Notes: a model not told the origin generated them from the sequence alone. Positions 22,706-31,160 are shown, counted from the first letter of the stretch. The stretch is DNA of 37,225 nucleotides from Bacteroidales bacterium (GCA_015709215.1 JACCQN010000033.1:1-37225), one strand, 5' to 3'. Program-made: numbers and translations.

Positions 22706-23080
22706 ATGAAAGAAGAAATAATAATAGCTTTTAGTAAATACCTTCAAGACAATGGTTTTCAGCAAGTGAAGTTTGCTGTAAATGAAGGTTCAGAAATTCA
22801 GTCGGATACTTCAGTAAAAAAAGAAATAGCGTTCGAGCCGGATATAACTGCCGAGCATGAAGGTGTTCACTATTATTATAAATACCTTGAGGGCAAACAG
22901 GATGCGTCCGGACTGATAAAAGCACTTAGAAGTTTCATCAGAAATAAAAATCAACATCAGGAGTTAAAGCTTTTGGTTCCGCTCAAACAGAGCGATGGCG
23001 TGATTCAGATCCTGAATGCACATCAACTCGAAGGAGTGGGTATAATCAGGGTGAGTCCGCGCAAAACAGCTATGCCATAA
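22706..23080 (+). CDS. Small unknown protein, possibly a degenerate PD-(D/E)XK-like fold
   Basis: 124 residues, no signal peptide or membrane helix, hence cytoplasmic. Not recognised. What can be seen: an N-terminal helix (EEIIIAFSKYLQDNGF) of the kind that begins many restriction-nuclease-like folds; a central PDITAEHEGVHYYYKYLEGK (about 45-64) that recalls a PD...ExK strand pair but with Tyr where the catalytic Glu-x-Lys would stand; then an alpha helix (GLIKALRSFI) and two strands (LKLLVPL, GVGIIRVSP). If the comparison holds the protein would be catalytically dead, perhaps a regulator or scaffold. First gene of the operon, right behind a strong promoter, 22 bases before the symporter gene. 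Confidence 0.7.
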   Translation: MKEEIIIAFSKYLQDNGFQQVKFAVNEGSEIQSDTSVKKEIAFEPDITAEHEGVHYYYKYLEGKQDASGLIKALRSFIRNKNQHQELKLLVPLKQSDGVIQILNAHQLEGVGIIRVSPRKTAMP

Positions 23081-23102
23081 GTTAAATTAAACCACAGCCT
23101 TG

Positions 23103-24554
23103 ATGAACTGGATTGATATCCTCATTTTTATTGTTTACATGGCAGGCATGCTTGGGGTGGGCTTTTATTTTCATCTCAGAAATAAAGATGTTGAAGATTA
23201 TTACGTTGGTGGCCGTGGAATGGGGCGTTGGCATATTGGCTTGTCGGTTGTTGCCACGGATGTGGGTGGAGGTTTTTCAATTGGATTGGGCGGTTTGGGT
23301 TTTTTGATTGGCGTATCAGGAAGCTGGATGCTTTTTACTGGTTTTCTGGGAGCCTGGCTAAGCGGGGTTTTCCTTATTCCACGAATCAAAAGACTAGCCG
23401 ACAAACAGAAATTTTTTACTTTTCCAGAGGTATTTCGTCATTTCTATGGCAAAAAAGCAGCGCTTATCGCTGGATTGATTTCCGGTATCGGATACCTTGG
23501 CTTTACAAGTTCGCAGTTACTTGCCGGTGCCAAACTGGCTTCAGCAGCCTTTGCTGGCCTAAACACATCTTATGCATTGATAGTCATGGGTTTTGTGGCT
23601 GTAATTTATACTGTTCTTGGAGGGATTAAAGCAGTGATTTATACAGATACTATCCAATGGATTTTATTAATGGCTGGTCTGATTTTTTTGGGAATTCCCT
23701 TATCGTGGGTCGCAGTTGGCGGGTGGGATGCCATTCAGGCTGCGCTTCCAGATGAGTTTTTTTCATTTAGTAACCTCAGCTGGCAGCAGTTCCTCAATTG
23801 GATGGTTACAATCTTGCCAATTTGGTTTGTTGGGATGACGCTTTACCAGCGCATTTATGCCAGCCGTTCGGTATCTGAAGCGCGAAAGGCCTGGATTATT
23901 GCCGGATTATTCGAATGGCCAATAATGGCTTTTATGGGTGTTGGTTTGGGATTGATCAGTCGCGTGGCTTATCAGAATGGCATGTTTGAGGCACTTGGTT
24001 TTGCAGCCGGAAGTGGCATTGATGCAGAAATGGGGTTGCCTTTATTGTTGCGCACTATCATGCCGGTTGGTCTTATGGGACTTATTCTTTCGGCCTATTT
24101 TTCGGCAATTTTATCCACTGCCGACAGCTGTTTAATGGCTTCTTCATCAAATATGATGCACGACCTTTTGCAACGGCTGTTTCCAAATGCCATCACAGTG
24201 CAGGTTGCCATGAAAGCATCAAAATTAATGACCTTTTTGCTGGGTGTTTTTGCAGTAATTATTGCCATGCAGCTAACTGAGGTTCTTTCACTGATGTTGT
24301 ATTCTTACGCTTTTATGGTTAGCGGCTTGCTGATTCCTTTGCTGGCTGCCGTTTTTCTGAATCAGCGGAACGAATGGGCAGCTTTGGGTGCTATGATTGC
24401 CGGTGGCGGAACAACTATCATCCTTTTAATCCTTGAAATTAATTTGCCTTATGGCTTGGATGCCAATGTGTTTGGAATCACAGCCTCCTTATTATCTTAT
24501 TTATTCATTTATTATACAAAAAATATTTTCAACCATGGAAATTCAAATTTATGA
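23103..24554 (+). CDS. Sodium:solute symporter (SSS family)
   Basis: Inner-membrane Na+-coupled uptake carrier, 483 residues from the ATG at 23103 (a TTG just before is not needed). About 13 hydrophobic helices with the family start DILIFIVYMAGMLGVGFYF, the YYVGGRGMGRWHIGLSVVATDVGGG-like block (partly quoted) following the first helix, and the SSS signature region around LGGIKAVIYTDTIQW; late helix with LSAYFSAILSTADSC, where the Ser/Thr residues usually bind Na+. Members carry proline, pantothenate, sugars or other organic solutes; substrate not readable. The next gene starts inside its last codons (20-base overlap). In this operon the likely cargo is an amino acid or derivative, by context with two racemases. 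Confidence 0.94.
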   Translation: MNWIDILIFIVYMAGMLGVGFYFHLRNKDVEDYYVGGRGMGRWHIGLSVVATDVGGGFSIGLGGLGFLIGVSGSWMLFTGFLGAWLSGVFLIPRIKRLADKQKFFTFPEVFRHFYGKKAALIAGLISGIGYLGFTSSQLLAGAKLASAAFAGLNTSYALIVMGFVAVIYTVLGGIKAVIYTDTIQWILLMAGLIFLGIPLSWVAVGGWDAIQAALPDEFFSFSNLSWQQFLNWMVTILPIWFVGMTLYQRIYASRSVSEARKAWIIAGLFEWPIMAFMGVGLGLISRVAYQNGMFEALGFAAGSGIDAEMGLPLLLRTIMPVGLMGLILSAYFSAILSTADSCLMASSSNMMHDLLQRLFPNAITVQVAMKASKLMTFLLGVFAVIIAMQLTEVLSLMLYSYAFMVSGLLIPLLAAVFLNQRNEWAALGAMIAGGGTTIILLILEINLPYGLDANVFGITASLLSYLFIYYTKNIFNHGNSNL

Positions 24555-24975
24555 CAGTTATCTCCCAATGGGAACGCTAGAAAAAAGAAAAATTGTTGAC
24601 TTTTTGCACCAGCATCTTGAGGAGTTTGGTGATTCAAAAGAGGCTATACGCAAAGCTATTGACTACTCTGTAGGAGAAACTTCAGTAGTTGGTGGTTTTG
24701 TAATTGTTGGTAGCATTGATGGAAAAATGGCAGGAGTTGTCGTTGTTAATCGCACCGGGATGGAGGATTATATTCCAGAGAACATTCTTGTTTATATCGC
24801 AGTAGATGCCGGATTGCGTGGAAAAGGCATTGGTAAACAATTGATGAACAAGGCTATTGAGCTTTCAAAAGGTAATGTGGCTTTGCATGTTGAGCCAAAT
24901 AATCCTGCCCGTTTCTTGTACGAAAAAGTTGGTTTCACGAATAAATACCTGGAGTATCGTTTGATCAAACAATAA
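24535..24975 (+). CDS. GNAT-family N-acetyltransferase
   Basis: 146 residues from ATG 24535, which overlaps the symporter gene by 20 bases; a longer open frame to 24433 would run through symporter coding sequence and is rejected. The acetyl-CoA site is clear: LVYIAVDAGLRGKGIGKQLM (motif A, R/Q-x-x-G-x-G/A), followed by ALHVEPNNPARFLYEKVGF (motif B, with the usual Asn and Tyr). The substrate is unknown. It ends in TAATG, its stop sharing a base with the alanine racemase start, so translation is coupled. Context suggests it acetylates an amino acid handled by the symporter or racemases, or serves as a detoxifying side activity; this is inference. Confidence 0.9.
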   Translation: MEIQIYDSYLPMGTLEKRKIVDFLHQHLEEFGDSKEAIRKAIDYSVGETSVVGGFVIVGSIDGKMAGVVVVNRTGMEDYIPENILVYIAVDAGLRGKGIGKQLMNKAIELSKGNVALHVEPNNPARFLYEKVGFTNKYLEYRLIKQ

Positions 24976-26141
24976 TGACAGCTACAAGTTTTCATACACC
25001 ATCAATCATAGAGCTGAGCTATGATGCTATTGCCCATAACCTTAGTTTTATCAAAAGGTTTGTAAAGAAGAATGTCCGCATTTCTTCAGTTGTGAAAGGT
25101 AATGCATATGGGCATGGTATCGAAATATATGTGCCGGCTGCCGAGCATTGTGGAATTGATCATTTTTCGGTTTTCAGCATTGATGAGGCAGAACGGGTTT
25201 TAAGTGTTAAGCAGCCTGAAACTGCTGTAATGATCATGGGATGGATACCGCCTGAAGGTTTGATTTGGGTGCTTGAAAATGATATGGAATTTTGGGTTTT
25301 TGAACCCGAGAGACTTAAAGAAGCACTGAAACTCGCCGATAAGCTTGGCGTGAAGGCAAGAATACATATCGAACTCGAGACCGGTATGAACAGAACAGGT
25401 TTTGGTCCTTACGAATTAAATGAGATTTGGCCTTTGCTTCGCACATACAAAGACGCCTACGTGCTCGAAGGACTTTGCACACATTTGGCCGGCGCTGAAA
25501 GTATTGCCAATCATGTGAGGATTCAGCGACAAATTAAGCGTTTTAGATTGATGACCGGACTTTTTAAGGATCGTGGTTATCAAGCCAAAAGTCTTCATGC
25601 TGCCAGTTCGGCTGCCACGATCGTTTATCCGGCTTTTCAGTTTGATATGGTGCGTGTTGGAATATTACAATATGGGTATTGGCCCAGCAAAGAAACTTTT
25701 ATCCATTATGTGAGCCGACGCAAGAAAAAAATCGATCCGCTCGATCGTATCATCAGCTGGAAAAGTTCGGTGATGGCCGTGAAACATGTTAGACAGGGAG
25801 AGTTTGTTAGTTACGGAACAACCTATCTTGCCACCGAAGACAAAACCATTGCAATTGTTCCTACGGGTTATTCACATGGCTACAGCAGAGCGCTGTCTAA
25901 TTCGGGCAGAATATTGATACACGGTCAGCGTGTAGCAGTTATTGGAATGATCAATATGAATATGCTAATCGCGGATGTGTCGTCCCTCAGGGATGTTGTT
26001 GTAGGTGATGAGGTGGTCTTGATTGGCAAACAGGAACACCAAACAATCAGCGTGGCCTCTTTTAGCGAATTAAGTAATCAATTGAATTATGAATTATTAA
26101 CGCGGCTTCCTGCTGGAATTTTGCGCCGCCTAACACCCTAA
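24975..26141 (+). CDS. alr: Alanine racemase-family PLP enzyme
   Basis: Fold-type III racemase, 388 residues, close to normal Alr length. PLP Lys41 in SSVVKGNAYGHG; GMNRTGF (the Arg that contacts the substrate carboxylate); CTHLAGAE; DMVRVGILQYGYWPS (the Arg that binds the pyridine nitrogen); catalytic Tyr280 in FVSYGTTYLA followed by VPTGYSHGYSRALSNSG. In the usual MD motif near the second active-site edge (IGMINMNMLIADVS) the Asp is replaced by Asn329. Ordinary Alr supplies D-Ala for peptidoglycan; here it is embedded in an operon with a symporter, a GNAT and a second racemase, so a catabolic or broad-specificity role is possible. Specificity cannot be read from sequence. Confidence 0.9.
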   Translation: MTATSFHTPSIIELSYDAIAHNLSFIKRFVKKNVRISSVVKGNAYGHGIEIYVPAAEHCGIDHFSVFSIDEAERVLSVKQPETAVMIMGWIPPEGLIWVLENDMEFWVFEPERLKEALKLADKLGVKARIHIELETGMNRTGFGPYELNEIWPLLRTYKDAYVLEGLCTHLAGAESIANHVRIQRQIKRFRLMTGLFKDRGYQAKSLHAASSAATIVYPAFQFDMVRVGILQYGYWPSKETFIHYVSRRKKKIDPLDRIISWKSSVMAVKHVRQGEFVSYGTTYLATEDKTIAIVPTGYSHGYSRALSNSGRILIHGQRVAVIGMINMNMLIADVSSLRDVVVGDEVVLIGKQEHQTISVASFSELSNQLNYELLTRLPAGILRRLTP

Positions 26142-26145
26142 TAAA

Positions 26146-27234
26146 ATGGCTTTTATAGAGTTGGATTACCAGAAATTAAATCACAATTTTAATTATCTGA
26201 ACAATCTTTTCGAAAAACGAAACATCCAATGGGGAGTCGTTTCGAAATTGTTGTGTGGCAATGAGGCTTATATCCGTGAGTTGATCAATATGGGAATTCG
26301 CGAGGTGCACGATAGCCGTATCAGTAACCTTAAGGTTATTAAAAAGATCAACAAGGATGTTCAAACGGTTTATATCAAACCACCTGCCCGACGAGCTGTT
26401 AAAAGCTTGGTGCGTTATGCTGATGTGAGCTTTAATACTGAATTTGAAACCATTAAGTTGATTTCGGAAGAGGCTGTACGACAGAATAAAAAGCATAAAA
26501 TTATTATCATGATCGAAATGGGCGACCTTCGCGAAGGCGTGCTGGGAGATAATTTAATTGATTTTTATTCGTCGATTTTTCAGCTGCCGAATATTGAAAT
26601 TATTGGAATTGGCACCAACCTCAACTGCCTGAATGGCGTAATGCCCAGCCACGATAAACTGATTCAGCTGAGTTTGTATAAGCAACTTATTGATGCTACA
26701 TTTAAAGTTAAAATACCATGGGTTTCGGGTGGTAGTTCTGTAACTATTCCGCTTTTGCTAAAAAAAATGCTTCCTGCCGGAATCAATCATTTCAGGGTTG
26801 GTGAAACGCTCTATTTTGGAAATAATCTGGTGACAAACAAAACCATTAAAGGCATGAAATCGAATGTGTTTACACTATATACCGAGATTGTTGAGCTGAT
26901 GGAAAAGCCGATTGTTCCAATTGGCGAGCTGGGTACCAATCTAGCCGGTGAAAAGTATGAAGTGGATGAAGCTGATTATGGAAAATCTTCCTGTCGGGCT
27001 TTATTAGATATCGGTTTGCTTGATGTAGATCCACATCATATCAAACCAATTAAAAGTGGAATTGATATCACGGGAGCCAGTTCTGATATGCTGGCTGTGG
27101 ATTTGGGTAAAAACAGGGGAGGCTTTAAAGTTGGTGATTTATTGGCCTTTAACCTTGATTATATGGGTGTGCTCAAGATTCTCAATTCCAATTATATTGA
27201 AAAAAGAATTACGAACAAACCACAAGCAAACTAA
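26146..27234 (+). CDS. Alanine/ornithine racemase-family PLP enzyme (Orr-like)
   Basis: Second fold-type III racemase of a different subfamily, 362 residues. PLP Lys in WGVVSKLLCGN (about 30-40) replaces the KGNAYGHG of Alr, a hallmark of the ornithine racemase/YhfX-like branch. Other blocks: IEMGDLREGV near 124, GIGTNLNCLNGV near 164, VSGGSSVTIPLL near 203-214, GINHFRVGETLYFGNN near 224-239, then C-terminal barrel with GELGTNLAGE and ITGASSDMLAVDLG. In clostridia Orr makes D-ornithine for oxidative ornithine breakdown, but no ornithine aminomutase or thiolase genes are present here. Starts 4 bases after the alr stop codon, and its 3' end overlaps the convergent methyltransferase gene by 4 bases. 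Confidence 0.88.
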   Translation: MAFIELDYQKLNHNFNYLNNLFEKRNIQWGVVSKLLCGNEAYIRELINMGIREVHDSRISNLKVIKKINKDVQTVYIKPPARRAVKSLVRYADVSFNTEFETIKLISEEAVRQNKKHKIIIMIEMGDLREGVLGDNLIDFYSSIFQLPNIEIIGIGTNLNCLNGVMPSHDKLIQLSLYKQLIDATFKVKIPWVSGGSSVTIPLLLKKMLPAGINHFRVGETLYFGNNLVTNKTIKGMKSNVFTLYTEIVELMEKPIVPIGELGTNLAGEKYEVDEADYGKSSCRALLDIGLLDVDPHHIKPIKSGIDITGASSDMLAVDLGKNRGGFKVGDLLAFNLDYMGVLKILNSNYIEKRITNKPQAN

Positions 27235-27977
27235 GATCGTCCTGTTTCGTCGAGTAAGCGTGTATAATGTTTCAAGCTTCTTAGTAAAAGTGTGATTATC
27301 AGTGCTATGCCAAAAATATAAACGGAGTTTCTTTCATAACTAATGCTTCCGGTGAGAAAGTAGGTTCTGAGAAGGTCGATAAACATAAAACCAAAAACGG
27401 TAGCCAACATTCCCGAATATTCACGCCTTAATACACTTTTAAGGCTGAAAGGGATCTGATTTTTCTTGTAGTTTTTGAAGCATGGAATAAACGCCGGTGT
27501 AGTGAGTGACCAATCGAGGTAGCTTTGTCCGAATTTCCTTTCGAGGAAACGTTCTTCAGCAAACATAATGCGCTCATAGTACAACCAAAAAGCCAGTGAA
27601 ATGAGCACGACAAAACTGAAATTAAAAGTAAACAGCACTATGCCGATCCACATAAAATAATTTCCTAAGTAAAGCGGATGCCGCATCAGACTGTAAATTC
27701 CTGAAGTATTTAAACTTTCGGCCACTTGTCCCTCTTTGGTGTTTCGACCCGAGGTGCCTTTGGGCGTGGTGCCGATACTGATAGCGCGAATCACAAAACC
27801 CAGTGCGCTTAAAAAAACAGCAATCCAGGAAATGAAATGCTGATTTTGCTCATTAAGCCAGTTAGTATTTGTGAAATAAACTACCGGAACTGCTATCAGA
27901 AACAAAACCACAGGTAGCTCCCCACGATGACGGAATAGCCAGTTACCACTTTTTTCGAAGGAATGAATCAGAGCCAT
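27231..27977 (-). CDS. ICMT/PEMT-like membrane methyltransferase
   Basis: 248 residues. Homologous to the isoprenylcysteine carboxyl methyltransferase / phospholipid methyltransferase family: SGIYSLMRHPLYLGNYF (about 92-108, with the diagnostic Arg99-His100-Pro101), then FAEERFLERKFGQSYLDW (about 139-156, Glu141-Glu142 of the SAM site) and TPAFIP. Hydrophobic segments at about 22-36, 50-68, 103-133 and 195-240 anchor it in the inner membrane, with an extra pair of C-terminal helices compared with minimal members. Bacterial substrates are mostly unknown; lipids or quinone-like compounds are possible. Convergent with the racemase operon (4-base overlap of ends). A -7 box lies 23 bases upstream. 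Confidence 0.85.
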   Translation of the reverse strand: MALIHSFEKSGNWLFRHRGELPVVLFLIAVPVVYFTNTNWLNEQNQHFISWIAVFLSALGFVIRAISIGTTPKGTSGRNTKEGQVAESLNTSGIYSLMRHPLYLGNYFMWIGIVLFTFNFSFVVLISLAFWLYYERIMFAEERFLERKFGQSYLDWSLTTPAFIPCFKNYKKNQIPFSLKSVLRREYSGMLATVFGFMFIDLLRTYFLTGSISYERNSVYIFGIALIITLLLRSLKHYTRLLDETGRS

Positions 27978-27999
27978 GTATGCTATATTTTTGAAGCGG

Positions 28000-28007
28000 C
28001 AAAGTTA
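28000..28007 (-). promoter_or_regulatory. -7 box of the methyltransferase gene
   Basis: Minus strand TAACTTTG, an exact TAnnTTTG match, 22 bases before the ATG. Confidence 0.5.
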
Positions 28008-28102
28008 AGTTTTTTAGAGATTGCCTGGGCGTGAATTGTAAAATACAGAATGTCAGATCAAAAGTGTTTTTTTGTGGTTTAGGTAATTCAGAAGTCAAAG
28101 CT

Positions 28103-28110
28103 TACATTTG
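28103..28110 (+). promoter_or_regulatory. -7 box of the TPR histidine kinase gene
   Basis: TACATTTG, exact match, 25 bases before the ATG at 28136. It lies inside the longest open frame (from 28031) and therefore argues for the later start. Confidence 0.5.
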
Positions 28111-28135
28111 CACAATAAACATCCATTCATTAATC

Positions 28136-30274
28136 ATGAGGCTCGGCATTCAACCAAAACATTTCATAATCCTTTTTTTGTTCCAAATATTTGTGCTTTC
28201 GCTTTCTTTGTTTTTCCCTTTAAATTCACTTCTTGGACAGGGTAATGTAATGAACGTCAAATACCTGCAGGAGATGGAAATGAAACGTTTGACAAATCCT
28301 AATCAGGTAAAGCATGAGTTATTGGAGTTCCTGCCTAAGGCAAATCAATTGAAAAACCCTGAAAAAACCATGTTTTTCAAAGTGCTGGCGATGCTTTATG
28401 TTGACTTGTCAATTAGGGATTCTGCGTTAACCTTTAATCGCGTATGTCTGGCTGAACTCAACGAAATTGAAGACCCTAACATTCATTTCGATGTGTACAA
28501 TACACAGGGTCAAATATTTAGCAGAAATCAGCAATATGATTCGGCTCTTTATTACTTTATGCTGATGCGTGGCATTGCTGAGGAATTGAATGATACCAAT
28601 AAGTTTGCTGCGTATTACAATAACATAGCCATAGTACAAGATGATTTGGGACACCGGCTTTCGGCTTACGAAAACTATATGAAAGCACTTGAATTATTTG
28701 AGCTGCTTGATGATCAGCCTAGTTTGGCCGTCACTTATAATAACCTTGCTCTCATCAATCAAACTCTTGGCGAATTGGAAAAGTCTATCGAGTACTTTAA
28801 CAAGGCAATCGAAATTAATATAAGACTCAACAATCTGATCAATCTGGCAATGAACTACAATAATTTAGGTATCTCTTACAAAGAACTAGGCAGGTTTGGT
28901 GATGCTATTACGGTTTTTCAGAAGTCTGTTGAAATTGCCCATAAAACCGGAAGTATTTATGATGAAGCCCGTACGGAATACAATCTGGGAAATATCTATA
29001 AGGAGCTAGGCGATTTGGATTTGGCAAAGAAGAGCTACTTACAATCCCTAAAAACCTGTTCTGACAATGATATCCAATATGGTGTGATGCTTAATTATAA
29101 TGGCCTTGCGAAACTTTATGAAGAGACCGAAAACTGGGAACAGTGTGAATATTTTGCCTCTCGGGCAATCAAACTGGCACAGGAATTTGATCATTTTCTT
29201 ACTTTGAAAGAATCATATCGCTTGCTTTCGGTAGTAAATGAAAAAAGGAACAACAATGTAAAAGCGCTCGAATTTTATAAGCTTTACCATATGGCGGATG
29301 ATACCGTAACGGCAAGAGATAACCGGGATTTTATAATCGAACTTCAAACTAAATACGACACCGAGCGCAAGGAACTTGAGAATGAAACTTTAAAACTTGA
29401 AAATGACAAGAAAACACAAATTATTAGAGATCAAAAGATTATTACCCTTGTAGTTAGTTCTGCACTTTTTTTTGTAATAATGCTGGCAATTTTTCTGATC
29501 CGAACCCAACGCAGCTTGAAAAGAGCAAATCAAAAGCTTAATGCTTTAAATATGGATTTTGCAGCCCAAAATAAATTACTTGAAGAAACGATTAATACCA
29601 GGGATAAGCTTTTCTCGATAATTGGTCACGATTTGCGATCACCCTTTAACAGCATGTTAGGATTTCTTAACCTGATGGTTGAGGATTTTGATTCTTTTGA
29701 GAAAGAGGAACAAAAAGCAGTTTTGAGCGATTTTTATAAAAAAAGCGCTGACCTCTATAATCTGGTTGAGAATTTATTGCAATGGGCTTTGCAGCAAAAA
29801 GGTGAAATAAGCTATCAGCCTGATTATAATGACCTTTGGGAAATCCTCAATGAAGAAATTACTTTTCTGAAATCCAGGGCAGAACGAAAACAAATTGCTA
29901 TTCAAAACGAGGTTCCGGAAAATCTTAGTCTTTACTGCGATCGCAATATGATCAGTACAATTTTCAGAAACATTATCAATAACGCTATCAAGTTTACTCC
30001 ACACCACGGAGCCGTAACCATACTTGCCGAAATTAGAAATAATGATCTGGATGTCATTATATGTGATACCGGAAATGGAATGGATGATGCAACTATAAAG
30101 CGCATTTCAACATCCGAAAATTTTTATTCGGCAAAAGGAACTGATAAAGAAACAGGTGTAGGACTAGGGCTCAAAATTGTAAAGGATTTTATTCGTGCAC
30201 ACAATGGCGAAATGCTCATCAAAAGCAATCCGGGAAAAGGGAGTTGTTTTATAGTGCGATTAAATAAGCATTAA
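28136..30274 (+). CDS. TPR-containing sensor histidine kinase
   Basis: 712 residues from ATG 28136, chosen because a -7 box lies just upstream and the protein then begins with a typical signal peptide (hydrophobic FIILFLFQIFVLSLSLFF). Order: exported N-terminal part with about six TPR units (about 95-385; recurring N-N-L-A/G and Y-E-L/S spacings such as YNNLALINQTLGELEKS); a coiled-coil linker rich in Glu and Lys (about 405-430); one membrane helix (about 435-456); HisKA with phospho-acceptor His498 in SIIGHDLRSPFNSM; and HATPase with NIINNAIKFTP (N box), CDTGNGM (G1) and TGVGLGLKIV (G2). The N-terminus is probably periplasmic. No response regulator gene adjoins it, so it is an orphan kinase here. 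The GIN-domain gene follows at 105 bases. Confidence 0.93.
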   Translation: MRLGIQPKHFIILFLFQIFVLSLSLFFPLNSLLGQGNVMNVKYLQEMEMKRLTNPNQVKHELLEFLPKANQLKNPEKTMFFKVLAMLYVDLSIRDSALTFNRVCLAELNEIEDPNIHFDVYNTQGQIFSRNQQYDSALYYFMLMRGIAEELNDTNKFAAYYNNIAIVQDDLGHRLSAYENYMKALELFELLDDQPSLAVTYNNLALINQTLGELEKSIEYFNKAIEINIRLNNLINLAMNYNNLGISYKELGRFGDAITVFQKSVEIAHKTGSIYDEARTEYNLGNIYKELGDLDLAKKSYLQSLKTCSDNDIQYGVMLNYNGLAKLYEETENWEQCEYFASRAIKLAQEFDHFLTLKESYRLLSVVNEKRNNNVKALEFYKLYHMADDTVTARDNRDFIIELQTKYDTERKELENETLKLENDKKTQIIRDQKIITLVVSSALFFVIMLAIFLIRTQRSLKRANQKLNALNMDFAAQNKLLEETINTRDKLFSIIGHDLRSPFNSMLGFLNLMVEDFDSFEKEEQKAVLSDFYKKSADLYNLVENLLQWALQQKGEISYQPDYNDLWEILNEEITFLKSRAERKQIAIQNEVPENLSLYCDRNMISTIFRNIINNAIKFTPHHGAVTILAEIRNNDLDVIICDTGNGMDDATIKRISTSENFYSAKGTDKETGVGLGLKIVKDFIRAHNGEMLIKSNPGKGSCFIVRLNKH

Positions 30275-30379
30275 TTCTTTTTAAAGCTGTAACTTTTCTG
30301 TGGTAGCTTGCGTCTGATGGTGAAAACGATTTTTTATAAATCGTTGGCAGTCAAATTTATTCACTTTATTATAAGAGAT

Positions 30380-31102
30380 ATGAAAAGAAATGTGTTACTG
30401 AATTCATTGATGATCTGGTTGGGCATTATACTAATTGCCAGTGTTTTATCACAAGCTAGTGCAGCGGTTTTGCCTGCTTCTGTAGTAAAGGAAACCCGTG
30501 ATATTTCTGCTTTTACACGTCTTGACATAAGTGGTGCTTTCGAGGTTTTTTTAGTACAGGGAAATACAAGCGAACTGATTATTGAAGCAGATGAGGAAAT
30601 CATAGACAGGATCGTTACCCGTGTGAGCGGTGGAGAACTCGAAATTTTTGTAAAAGGTACAATCCGTTCACATAAAACTATGAAGGCATACATCACTTTT
30701 AAAGAATTGAGCGAGATTGAGTTAAGTGGTGTGGTGAATCTTGATGGTGGTAATGTAATGCAATTTGATAAGCTTGATCTTGAGCTATCGGGTTCATGCG
30801 AAGTTGTTGTTGAAATGGAAGCTAAAAGTTTGGATCTTGATTTGAGCGGAGCAAGCAAATTAACAATTGATGGTGTAGTTGGGTTTTTGGATGCAGATTG
30901 TTCGGGAGCCTGCAAACTTTATCTTGCCGGCCTAAAGGCTACTACTGTTAATTTTGATTGCAGCGGAGCATCCACAGCGGAGTTTTGGGTTACAGAAAGC
31001 CTTGATGTAGAAGGAAGTGGTGCCTCCAATGTTCATTATAAAGGTGAGCCTAAAACAGTAAATGTTAATACTTCCGGCGCCTCAAGTGTGAAAAAAATAT
31101 AG
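30380..31102 (+). CDS. Head GIN domain (DUF2807) protein, exported
   Basis: 240 residues from ATG 30380, which starts a clear signal peptide (MKRNVLLNSLMIWLGIILIA, cleavage near SQASA); the open frame reaches 30308 but the extension is not signal-like. The mature part is a putative beta-helix of DUF2807/GIN type: about eight evenly spaced SGA/SGS/SGV turns (ISGAFEVFL, LSGVVNL, LSGSCEV, LSGASKL, CSGACKL, CSGASTA, GSGASNV, TSGASSV). Family members are surface or periplasmic and often considered adhesin-like; the function is unknown. A hairpin terminator follows. It may be co-transcribed with the TPR histidine kinase. Confidence 0.9.
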   Translation: MKRNVLLNSLMIWLGIILIASVLSQASAAVLPASVVKETRDISAFTRLDISGAFEVFLVQGNTSELIIEADEEIIDRIVTRVSGGELEIFVKGTIRSHKTMKAYITFKELSEIELSGVVNLDGGNVMQFDKLDLELSGSCEVVVEMEAKSLDLDLSGASKLTIDGVVGFLDADCSGACKLYLAGLKATTVNFDCSGASTAEFWVTESLDVEGSGASNVHYKGEPKTVNVNTSGASSVKKI

Positions 31103-31123
31103 TAAAAAGCGAAAAGTAAAAAT

Positions 31124-31160
31124 GCCGGTGAAATGAATTAGGTCTTTTACCGGCTTTTTT
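31124..31160 (+). terminator. Intrinsic terminator after the GIN-domain gene (probably bidirectional)
   Basis: GCCGGTGAAA (31124-31133) pairs with TTTTACCGGC (31145-31154; one G-U pair), 11-base loop, then six T. On the minus strand the same hairpin is followed by ATTTTTACTTTT, so it could also end the convergent DUF3108 transcript, whose stop codon is at 31162. Confidence 0.85.

Noticed and set aside
24433-24534. Longer start for the GNAT gene
   Set aside because: Would run 102 bases further into symporter coding sequence; ATG 24535 starts directly with a typical GNAT N-terminus.
26146-27234. Clostridial-type ornithine oxidation cluster
   Set aside because: Only an Orr-like racemase is present; aminomutase, dehydrogenase and thiolase genes are absent from the window.
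28031-28135. Longer start for the TPR kinase
   Set aside because: The extension contains the -7 box TACATTTG and has no signal-peptide character; ATG 28136 does.
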